DNA of 14,206 bases from an uncultured Candidatus Altimarinota bacterium (GTDB lineage Bacteria; Patescibacteriota; Gracilibacteria; BD1-5; UBA2023): the NCBI GenBank assembly GCA_938036655.1, contig CALHQS010000066.1, positions 1 through 14,206 of the forward strand. Direction: 5' to 3'. Positions 7,800 to 14,017 of the stretch are shown piece after piece; the stretch's first letter is position 1; each line of letters starts with the position of its first letter. A program made the position numbers and the translations under genes. The notes below the pieces were generated by a model, which had not been told where the DNA came from, ran no database searches, and worked only from the letters and a program-made list of their open reading frames with translations.

Positions 7800-8583
7800 A
7801 TCGCTGATAATTAATATTGTAAAGTACTTTCGTTACTTCTCCAAGGGAAATATTTCGGAATGGATTGTATACGCGTGTACCATTTTCTATTTGTCCATGA
7901 AGAAGACAATTATCGTATGCAGACTGGATATATCCAGTAAGCTGAGTTTTGTCAAATGATACATCAGCAAATGTATTTGCCATTGTTGATTCTCCAAGAC
8001 CTGCCGCGTTTACAAAAACTTTTGCTGCTTCCGCGCGAGAAATTGGAGCATCTGGATAAAAATTATTTCCCTGTGTTGCGGAAATCTGCCCAATACGAGC
8101 TGCGTATGCAATATATTTGTTCAAAGGATGAGATGCAGGAACATCAGCAAACGGAGCATCTGCTTCATTAGAAACATCAATATTCGCAGAATTAATCACG
8201 AGCTTCAAGAATTCAGCACGAGTCAATGGACGATTAATATTGGTACGATCAATAACCTTAAGATCATTATAATACAGTGCAAGACGTGGATCTATAAGGT
8301 CCTTTATAACTGCATCACACTTTTTTGTAAAATTTTTGAAAACAGTTTCTGTAACTGTTGGCTTCAATACAACATTCTGATTTGTTTGATTCGTTGTTGT
8401 GTAACCACCACCTACACCACCTGGACCTGAATTACCATTAGATGATGAAGATCTGCTACCTGAACCATTAGAAACACACTTATAACCATAACCTACAGCA
8501 CCATTATAACCGTAACCATAACCATATGCATCAGAATTAAGTGGTGCACATCTTTTTTTGCAAATTCTTGAATAATTTCCCAA
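7798..8583 (-). CDS. SLH-domain surface protein, N-terminally truncated
   Basis: The frame encodes the C-terminal part of a cell-surface protein. It opens with a Cys-bounded aromatic/glycine stretch (DAYGYGYGYNGAVGYGYKC), then a Ser/Gly linker, then three S-layer homology repeats. These lie at about residues 110-140 (PLTRAEFLKLV), 143-195 (FADVPASHPLNKYI to ISRAEAAKVFVNAAGL) and 200-258 (FADVSFDKTQ to ISLGEVTKVLY). SLH repeats anchor proteins to cell-wall polymers. There is no signal peptide and no ATG; the frame opens at a TTG inside a glycosyltransferase reading frame, so the real N-terminus is missing. One extra A in the A7 run at 8553-8559 would join it to the glycosyltransferase start. 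It is best read as a rearranged or broken gene; the start given is formal only. Confidence 0.7.
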   Translation of the reverse strand: MGNYSRICKKRCAPLNSDAYGYGYGYNGAVGYGYKCVSNGSGSRSSSSNGNSGPGGVGGGYTTTNQTNQNVVLKPTVTETVFKNFTKKCDAVIKDLIDPRLALYYNDLKVIDRTNINRPLTRAEFLKLVINSANIDVSNEADAPFADVPASHPLNKYIAYAARIGQISATQGNNFYPDAPISRAEAAKVFVNAAGLGESTMANTFADVSFDKTQLTGYIQSAYDNCLLHGQIENGTRVYNPFRNISLGEVTKVLYNINYQR

Positions 8584-8717
8584 CTATTATCCGTACTACA
8601 ATCATCTATAATAATAAACTCAAAAGCACCAAAAGTCTGATCGAGCACGCGTTGTATCGCCTCAGAAATATATTTTCAGGCGTTATAATTGGACATGATA
8701 ACAGAAATTTTTGGCAT
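8493..8717 (-). pseudogene. Family 2 glycosyltransferase, N-terminal fragment
   Basis: The first 56 residues match the start of GT2 glycosyltransferases: PKISVIMSNYNAGKYISEAI, then VLDQTF, then FIIIDDCSTDNSWEII with the nucleotide-sugar-binding Asp pair. Gly14 is a TGA codon. After EFAKKD, at about position 8550, homology stops abruptly and the frame runs as a shadow of the SLH gene to a TAG at 8493. The rest of the enzyme (DXD, acceptor site, about 200 or more residues) is absent, so it cannot be active. It starts 25 bases after the NadD-QueH stop and is probably in that operon. The junction may be a deletion that joined a glycosyltransferase to a surface protein gene, a phase-variable frame at A7, or an assembly join. 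Confidence 0.75.
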
Positions 8718-8742
8718 GAAAAAATTTGAGAAAATTGAAAAA

Positions 8743-9945
8743 TTATCCAACTATTCGTTGTTTGAGTTCAGAATCGCCACCTTCACGAACCGAATAAATA
8801 CACCCACAATAATTTTGGCGATAAATATCATGCTCTTTGGTGTACTCGGCTGAAAGCGCGAATCCACCGCGCTTGCGAAACGGAATATCGAGAAATTCGA
8901 TTCCAAATTGCTCAGCATGCTTATGTCACATAAAAAACATTTTATCCAAATCTTTTTTTGGGCTAGTATTGAGCGAAGTCGTAAAATATTTGATTCCGAG
9001 GCGCTTGGCAAGTTTGGCGGCGACATACATTCGCATATCGTAGCAGCGCGTACATTTTTCGCCCGTTTTTTCCGGCGTGTATTCAAATCCGCGAATTCTA
9101 TCAAAAAAATTTTTCACATCATACGCTCACTTGATGAATGGAATTTTTTCCAAATCACAAACTTTTTTGAAGGCCTCAAATCGCTTGTCATATTCAGATT
9201 TTGGCTGAATATTGGGATCATACCAAAAACAAATCAGTTCATATTCATCCTTGAGTTGCAAAATCGGCATCACAACATCAGGCCCACAACACACATGCAC
9301 CAAAACGCGCTCCTTGGGCAAATGGTCGCGATACAACCGATTTTCGAGAATATACAACGAAACCACATGTGAAAGACCTGGAATCAAAAATTTTTTGAGA
9401 TTATCGGCGTACAATTGCGAAACATGCGTATATTCTGGGATTTTTTCACGAATTTCTGTGGAAGAAATTTTCGGAAAATGTGATTCTGAAAAAATTTCAA
9501 AATTTCCAATTTTTTGCAAAAAATTTTCATCAAGGTTTTTTGAAAAATCTTCTCGCGGAATAAAAATTTTAGCAATTTTTTGGCTGGCGTAATTTTCCGC
9601 ATCCCAATTTGGCATCGATTCTATCGTATCCACACCAAAAATGTGCACCAAATCTGGCCCATATTTTTCGCGTGCATATTGATCGACATCACGAGTAATC
9701 ATCTCACCGTACCAATTTTTCACAAAAAAATCGTCCAAAATCACACGCTCATCACGCAATTCTTCCACAAATAATTCAAGCATTTTGAGGCGATGTTCGT
9801 CGCTCACATGATAGGTTTTATCATCACGCTGAGAAGACGGAATAATGACGATTTTATCGGGTTTTTTATAATACAATATCGCACGAATAATTGACGCGTG
9901 CCCAATATGAGGCGGATCAAATGCTCCTCCAAAAATATAAATCAT
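8743..9945 (-). CDS. nadD-queH: Fusion of NadD (nicotinate-nucleotide adenylyltransferase) and QueH (epoxyqueuosine reductase)
   Basis: A 400-residue protein with two domains. Residues 1-205 are NadD, which makes nicotinic acid adenine dinucleotide in NAD synthesis: IFGGAFDPPHIGH (4-16) holds the nucleotide-binding motif and SSTEIR (161-166) the family's C-terminal signature. Residues about 211-400 are QueH, the iron-sulfur enzyme that reduces epoxyqueuosine to queuosine in tRNA. It has VHVCCGPD (Cys219-Cys220), DPNIQPKSEYDKR, EKCTRC (Cys298, Cys301), TTSLNTSP and YRQNYCGCIYS (Cys380, Cys382). Gly273 and Gly340 are TGA codons, so QueH appears only in code 25. ATG 9943-9945 is chosen because the NadD motif starts there and a promoter (9963-9990) excludes the upstream TTG. 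The two reactions are unrelated, which makes the fusion unusual. Confidence 0.93.
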
Positions 9946-9962
9946 AGAAAAAAATTTTGAAA

Positions 9963-9990
9963 AGTATATTGAAGAAGTATTTTTTTGCAA
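9963..9990 (-). promoter_or_regulatory. Promoter of the nadD-queH gene
   Basis: On the minus strand TTGCAA (9985-9990), a 16-base spacer and TATACT (9963-9968). The start point would be about 10 bases before the ATG, so the leader is too short for a normal ribosome binding site. Confidence 0.65.
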
Positions 9991-10023
9991 AAAATTTCTG
10001 GAGAAAAATATGGACAATTCAAC

Positions 10024-10053
10024 TTGTCAAAAAAAAAAAAAAAACGATATAAT
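10024..10053 (+). promoter_or_regulatory. Promoter with an A16 tract in its spacer
   Basis: TTGTCA (10024-10029) and a perfect TATAAT (10048-10053) are 18 bases apart. The spacer is almost entirely part of a run of 16 A residues (10029-10044). Slippage in that run would change the -35/-10 distance and so promoter strength. It serves the gene at 10087. Confidence 0.6.
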
Positions 10054-10086
10054 TCCTTCCGCTTTTTACTACTAATTTTTATAAAT

Positions 10087-10608
10087 ATGTCTAATTTCTG
10101 AAATTTTTGGAAATAGGCGCCAGATTGGGCTCGAACTTATATAGGATCAAATATTAATGACCCCTATTGGGAAGAGACAAATTTTATTGGAAACTATCAG
10201 AAAATTCTTGACTCTGAGGAAAATCAACAATCAGGCAAGCAAATTTTATCAGATAAGGAATTCGAAGATATAGTGAACTATTGTGCTACACTCAGCCTAA
10301 TTGCAGATATCTGGGCACAACTCAAAGAAAACAAGCCAGGGCTAGCAATGATAACACAAGGATGAGTAGACTCTCTCAGCAACATTATTCAATCTATGGG
10401 AGCCCTAGCAACTTTGAATTTTGAATGGGCAACTAGTATTCTTGTGAAGCAAGGTAGTTTATTTCTAAAAATGATAGACTTCTTAAGTAAAGAATGATTA
10501 AATATTCTTTTGGAATGACATTCTATTTTTAAGGAATTTGCATCCATAGAAAGTCAGCTGACAGCCCTCACAAATGAAATTGATGCAAGATGGGCGGCTA
10601 GACATTAA
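10087..10608 (+). CDS. Unknown 173-codon gene with an in-frame TAG at codon 10
   Basis: I do not recognise this protein. From ATG 10087-10089 a single frame runs to TAA 10606-10608, with four TGA glycine codons (residue 5 and three in the second half) and protein-like composition throughout. It reads as soluble and helical, with acidic and aromatic residues first (DPYWEETNFIG) and amphipathic helices later (LSNIIQSMGALATLNFEW, ESQLTALTNEIDARWAARH). The frame is broken only by TAG at 10114-10116 (codon 10, after MSNFGNFWK and before APDWARTYIG). TAG is a true stop elsewhere in this window, so this is a nonsense mutation, a sequence error or a readthrough site. The next in-frame ATG is at 10348. 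There is a good promoter upstream but no ribosome binding site. Its UGA use shows it is long resident in this genome. Confidence 0.6.
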
Positions 10609-10625
10609 AATCCCCACACAAAGAT

Positions 10626-10653
10626 TTGACAGAGAAAAAATATGTGCTATAAT
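10626..10653 (+). promoter_or_regulatory. Promoter of the gene at 10700, with extended -10
   Basis: A perfect TTGACA (10626-10631), a 16-base spacer and TGCTATAAT (10645-10653) form the strongest promoter in the window. It lies inside the longer possible frame starting at 10574 and so argues for the later start at 10700. Confidence 0.75.
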
Positions 10654-10699
10654 TCACAGGCTTTTTGTAATTTTGTTTGATAGAAAGGAAAGCATCATT

Positions 10700-11221
10700 A
10701 TGACAACTGAACAAAAAGGGGCTATCGAGTTTGGTATAATAAAGCTAATACAAGAAAGCATTATGCCGCAATTATACCTCTCGAGGATATTTTTGAGCAT
10801 CAATCAAGAGCAGCATGATCTCTTGGTGAAGCAAACTTCCTGCGCTCATGATGAAGAAAATGAGATGAACGAGTTGATGAAAGTGCTTGAAGAAGTAGAC
10901 ACAACTCCTATGCCACGGTTGGCACGGTTTGAAGGGAAACTATGCAAAGATGGTAAAAATAATACCTTTTTGCTGATTGAAAAACAAGCTGAGTGGCGTC
11001 TTATGACGGCTCTCTATAGCGAAAACCCGCCAACTCGTCTTTTCCAAATCTCAGAGCATCTCACTATAGAAAACAAAATGCTTCCAAAAAGCATTCACAT
11101 ACTCACGGGAGAGAGCATTACTAATCGGGAAAAACATTATTTCCTGATGGTATGATCCTCTGAAATGAGTTTCACCGCCAAAATTTTGGCGGTTTTTCTT
11201 TTTTCAATTTTGCAAAAATAA
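10700..11221 (+). CDS. Unknown gene; ends at TGA 11153-11155 in the standard code or TAA 11219-11221 in code 25
   Basis: I do not recognise this protein. The start ATG 10700-10702 has an AAGGAA ribosome binding site about 10 bases before it and the strong promoter at 10626-10653. An earlier in-frame ATG at 10574 overlaps the previous gene and precedes that promoter, so I reject it. The first 151 residues look like a soluble, helical then mixed protein (for example DEENEMNELMKVLEEVD and NNTFLLIEKQAEWRLMTAL) with no TGA. A TGA then appears at 11153, 18 bases before a perfect terminator hairpin. In code 25 the frame continues as glycine and a hydrophobic tail (SFTAKILAVFLFSILQK) encoded by the hairpin itself, to TAA 11219. 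The message would thus end before its stop codon. It may be a gene from a standard-code organism. Confidence 0.65.
11174..11204 (+). terminator. Terminator of the gene at 10700
   Basis: A perfect 20-base palindrome, ACCGCCAAAATTTTGGCGGT (11174-11193), is followed by TTTTCTTTTTT on the plus strand only. It is GC-rich for this window and a strong intrinsic terminator. Confidence 0.85.
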
Positions 11222-11248
11222 AAAATCCCCTGACCAAAGGGATTTTAA
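11222..11248. terminator. Terminator downstream of atpC
   Basis: Arms AAAATCCC (11222-11229) and GGGATTTT (11239-11246) with a 9-base loop. On the minus strand they are followed by TTATTTTT, which ends the atpD-atpC transcript about 25 bases after the atpC stop. It could also stop plus-strand read-through from the gene at 10700. Confidence 0.8.
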
Positions 11249-11273
11249 ATTTTTTAAAGCTTTAACATGGAAA

Positions 11274-11726
11274 CTATTTTCGACCGCTATGTACGGAAGA
11301 ATGTTTCACGAGTTCTTGCATTGCTGCATAGCGAAGGAATTCATATTCGAGTTCCATAGCGCGCTGTGGATCGAGCTCAGTTGGATTTTCAGATTTATAT
11401 TCTTCAATAAGCCGAGCGGCCTCTTGTTTTTTCTTTTCGATTTCATCCGCATCAGAAAGTTGTTCAGCATTATCAAGTGCATCAATTACGATAGTGACAT
11501 CATCTGGCGTGATAGTAAGCACTCCTCCACCAGAAACATATTGTGCTGTTTTTTCTGTATCATTTTCACGATACACAAGAGACAAAACTCCTGGACGCAC
11601 CACTGATAAAAGTGGTTCATGATTTGGTAAAACAGTGATTTGTCCATTCTCAGTCATCAAAGTGATTTTTTCAAAAGAATCATGAGAAAAAACATTTCCA
11701 GATGCAGAAGTCAGAGTAATTTTCAT
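11274..11726 (-). CDS. atpC: F1 ATP synthase epsilon subunit
   Basis: A 150-residue epsilon subunit, slightly longer than the usual 130-140. It is the rotor-stalk subunit of F1 that couples rotation to catalysis and can inhibit ATP hydrolysis. Residues 1-88 form the N-terminal beta sandwich, with GQITVLPNHEPLLSVVRPGVL and YVSGGGVLTITPDDVTIVID, both typical. Residues about 90-150 give the C-terminal helices (DADEIEKKKQEAARLIEEY, then AMELEYEFLRYAAMQEL). It has no TGA and stops at TAG, showing that TAG is a real stop here. It follows atpD by 37 bases on the same strand, so the two are most likely co-transcribed. Confidence 0.95.
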   Translation of the reverse strand: MKITLTSASGNVFSHDSFEKITLMTENGQITVLPNHEPLLSVVRPGVLSLVYRENDTEKTAQYVSGGGVLTITPDDVTIVIDALDNAEQLSDADEIEKKKQEAARLIEEYKSENPTELDPQRAMELEYEFLRYAAMQELVKHSSVHSGRK

Positions 11727-11763
11727 ATTGTGAAAAGAGAGTTTGAAATGTTGGAAAATTAAA

Positions 11764-13161
11764 TTATTTCTGTTCAGCTTCGTATGCCGCGATTACGTCA
11801 TCAATTCCAGCCTTGTAAAGGAAGAATCGTTCAGGAATATGATCCACTTCCCCATTCATAATCATTTTAAATCCGCGAACTGTATCAGAAAGTTTCGCAT
11901 ACACACCAGGATTTCCTGTGAATTGTTCCGCTACGAAGAATGGCTGAGAGAAAAATCTTTCGATTTTACGAGCGCGAGCCACCACTTGCTTGTCTTCTTC
12001 GGAAAGTTCATCCATACCAAGAATCGCGATGATATCCTGCAATTCTTTGTAACGCTGAAGAATTTTCTGACAACCGCGAGCTACATTGTAGTGTTCTTCT
12101 CCCACAACCTTTGGTGTCAAAACTGTTGAAGTAGAGTCAAGTGGATCCACCGCTGGATAGATACCAAGTTCCGCAATAGATCGGTTCAATACCACTGTCG
12201 AATCAAGGTGCGCAAATGTGTTTGCTGGAGCTGGGTCAGTCAGATCATCCGCTGGTACATATACTGCCTGAACGGATGTAATAGAACCATTTTTTGTAGA
12301 GGCGATACGTTCCTGAAGGGCACCCATATCAGTCGCGAGAGTTGGCTGGTACCCTACCGCAGAAGGAATACGGCCAAGAAGTGCTGAAATTTCAGAACCC
12401 GCCTGCGTGAAACGGAAAATATTATCCACAAAGAGAAGTACATCGCGTTTTTCGACATCACGGAAATATTCCGCCATTGTAAGGCCTGTCAAGGCTACAC
12501 GAGCACGAGGTCCTGGAGCTTCATTCATCTGACCGAATACCATTGCTGTTTTATCAATCACACCAGAATCCTTCATTTCATGATACAAATCATTTCCTTC
12601 ACGAGTTCGTTCACCTACACCCGCAACCACAGAATATCCTCCGTGTTCAGAAGCGATATTGTGAATCAATTCTTGCATGATCACCGTTTTTCCCACTCCG
12701 GCACCACCAAAAAGTCCCACTTTTCCACCTTTCAACATTGGCGCAATAAGGTCAACCACCTTGATACCAGTTTCAAAAATTTCTGTCTGAGTAGAAAGTT
12801 CTTCAAATGAAGGAGATTTTCGATGAATTGGATCTTTGCGTTCAGATTTTGGAACTTCACCATCGTCGATAGGATCACCCAAAACATTAAACATACGACC
12901 AAGAACAGCTTCACCCACTGGCACAGAAATTGGAGCGCCAGTTGATACTACAGAGAGTCCGCGCTTTACACCTTCCACAGGATTCATGGCAATAGTACGA
13001 ACCGTGCCATCACCAAGCTGCTGCTGAACTTCAAGAATGAGCTTTGAAGGCGCGCCCTGCACTTCAAGTGCTTCATAAATTTCTGGAACGTATCCATCAT
13101 TGAAAGTAACATCAATTACCACACCGATAATTTTTGTGATAACACCTGTATGTTGAGTCAT
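11764..13161 (-). CDS. atpD: F1 ATP synthase beta subunit
   Basis: A 465-residue, full-length beta subunit, the catalytic part of F1. Motifs are: Walker A GGAGVGKT (152-159), GVGERTREGNDLY with catalytic Glu184, the Walker B strand VLLFVDNIFR (Asp246), DMGALQERI, DDLTDPAPANTFAHLD and the DELSEED loop (384-390). It has more than 40 glycines and no TGA, in contrast to neighbouring genes that use TGA often. ATG 13159-13161 is about 28 bases below a TATAAT box. atpC follows; the gamma and alpha genes that normally precede atpD are not upstream here, so the ATP synthase cluster is split or rearranged. Identification is certain. Confidence 0.98.
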   Translation of the reverse strand: MTQHTGVITKIIGVVIDVTFNDGYVPEIYEALEVQGAPSKLILEVQQQLGDGTVRTIAMNPVEGVKRGLSVVSTGAPISVPVGEAVLGRMFNVLGDPIDDGEVPKSERKDPIHRKSPSFEELSTQTEIFETGIKVVDLIAPMLKGGKVGLFGGAGVGKTVIMQELIHNIASEHGGYSVVAGVGERTREGNDLYHEMKDSGVIDKTAMVFGQMNEAPGPRARVALTGLTMAEYFRDVEKRDVLLFVDNIFRFTQAGSEISALLGRIPSAVGYQPTLATDMGALQERIASTKNGSITSVQAVYVPADDLTDPAPANTFAHLDSTVVLNRSIAELGIYPAVDPLDSTSTVLTPKVVGEEHYNVARGCQKILQRYKELQDIIAILGMDELSEEDKQVVARARKIERFFSQPFFVAEQFTGNPGVYAKLSDTVRGFKMIMNGEVDHIPERFFLYKAGIDDVIAAYEAEQK

Positions 13162-13188
13162 AAGAGAAAAAACTATTAAAACACGAAG

Positions 13189-13216
13189 ATTATATAAAAA
13201 ATCTCTGAAAAAGCAA
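13189..13216 (-). promoter_or_regulatory. Promoter of atpD-atpC
   Basis: On the minus strand TTGCTT (13211-13216), a 16-base spacer and a perfect TATAAT (13189-13194). Together with the terminator at 13244-13270 it shows that atpD-atpC is an independent transcription unit. Confidence 0.6.
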
Positions 13217-13240
13217 AAAAATTTTTAAGAAATTTTTTAC

Positions 13241-13270
13241 AAAAAAATCCCCACAAAAATTAGGGATTTT
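13241..13270 (-). terminator. Terminator of the small membrane protein gene
   Basis: Arms AAAATCCC (minus strand, 13270-13263) and GGGATTTT (13251-13244), then a T7 run on the minus strand. The gene's TAA stop (13260-13262) lies inside the loop. Confidence 0.75.
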
Positions 13271-13664
13271 TACTTTCTGATAAAAATCGAGTTTCAATAT
13301 AATGAGCAATTTTTTTAACAACCAATTTATATACAATCCAACACATCAGCGAAACCCAAAAAACAGTTCAGGCGATAAATAGTGTCATTACAAGCTTATC
13401 TGCTGTATCTGGATTCAATGAGAGAATACCAGAAGAATTATTAAAAAATTGTTCTGTCCATCAAAAAAGAAATCGTGTAATTGCATCATTTGTTTCTACT
13501 CAGAAAATTCTAAACATATCATCTCATATGAGTACGATGGGAGCAAAGAGAGTCCAATAGATTCAATAAAATATAAACATTATCATAATCATAAATGACC
13601 ATATCACCACTTCATTCATAATATCTGCTTCTAAATTCCAAAACAATGAGCGCAAAAATGCCAT
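13260..13664 (-). CDS. Small two-helix membrane protein of unknown function
   Basis: I do not recognise this protein. From ATG 13662-13664 the frame gives 134 residues, beginning MAFLRSLFWNLEADI; a second start at 13617-13619 gives 119 (MNEVVIWSFMIMIMF). Two long hydrophobic segments are visible, at about residues 20-48 and 92-115 of the longer form, separated by a polar loop (GDDMFRIFGVETNDAI, WTEQFFNNSSG). This suggests an inner membrane protein with a short charged tail. From the second start onwards, five of its six glycines are TGA codons, the highest density in the window, so it is invisible in the standard code. A promoter at 13886-13912 leaves a leader of over 200 bases. The terminator overlaps the stop. 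It precedes atpD, but atpD has its own promoter, so a link to ATP synthase is only a guess. Confidence 0.7.
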
Positions 13665-13861
13665 CTTTGTTCATGGAGTAGGTCAATTTCTTCTTTTGTT
13701 TTCAATGAATGAGCTAGGGTTACCTTCGAATTTGATGAGCCAAATCTAGCAAATCTTGATAATTACTTTCAGAAGCAAAAGTTTATTGATAAAATGATTT
13801 TTTCAGAAGTTACAGAAAGTTATAAGATATTATAAAAAACTCGAGCTATTTGAAATTTCAT
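13631..13861 (-). pseudogene. Possible decayed 76-residue gene, or untranslated leader
   Basis: Directly below the promoter at 13886-13912, ATG 13859-13861 (after AGAGAG) opens a frame that runs 77 codons to TAG 13631-13633. It is broken by TAA at codons 14 and 33, with one TGA at codon 31. The last 43 codons have low GC at third positions, as do real genes here, and read as a protein ending DLLHEQRWHFCAHCFGI with a CxxC pair. The TAG stop is 11 bases before the ATG at 13619 of the membrane protein gene. Either this is a dead upstream gene, or the region is a long leader and the frame is chance. The membrane protein frame also extends over part of it. Confidence 0.3.
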
Positions 13862-13863
13862 TT

Positions 13864-13877
13864 CTCTCTTGCAAGAG
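13864..13877. repeat. Perfect palindrome at the expected transcription start
   Basis: TCTCTTGCAAGAGA on the minus strand is a perfect 14-base palindrome starting within a few bases of the predicted start point of the unit promoted at 13886-13912. A second palindrome, TGAAATTTCA, follows at 13851-13860. They could form an operator or a 5' stem in the message. Confidence 0.4.
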
Positions 13878-13885
13878 ATGCTTTC

Positions 13886-13912
13886 ATTATAATGGTTTTT
13901 ATTTTTTGTCAA
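13886..13912 (-). promoter_or_regulatory. Promoter upstream of the small membrane protein gene
   Basis: On the minus strand a perfect TTGACA (13907-13912) and a perfect TATAAT (13886-13891), with a short 15-base spacer. It comes directly after the methyltransferase terminator. The -10 region is itself a palindrome (CATTATAATG). Confidence 0.6.
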
Positions 13913-13922
13913 ATTTTCTACG

Positions 13923-13956
13923 AAAAAAATCCCAATATTTTTGGGCAAGGATTTTA
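13923..13956 (-). terminator. Terminator of the SpoU methyltransferase gene
   Basis: On the minus strand AAAATCC (13955-13949) pairs with GGATTTT (13932-13926), followed by a T run. It lies 62 bases after the methyltransferase stop. The stretch between holds only a weak possible hairpin and no gene. Confidence 0.65.
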
Positions 13957-14017
13957 TTGTATTTATTTTTTCAAAAAGTCAAATATTTTTTCAAAAACAC
14001 TCTTTCGGATGTTTTTG

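Noticed and set aside
8461..8525. Tandem repeat or CRISPR-like array in the GYGYGY-coding stretch
   Set aside because: The short ATAACC-type repeats only encode alternating Gly-Tyr; there are no spacers or regular direct repeats.
9946..10017. TTG start 24 codons upstream of NadD
   Set aside because: NadD homology begins at the ATG 9943-9945 and the promoter lies inside the extension.
10574..10699. Earlier ATG (10574) for the gene at 10700
   Set aside because: It overlaps the previous gene's end, precedes the strong promoter at 10626-10653 and lacks a ribosome binding site; ATG 10700 has one.
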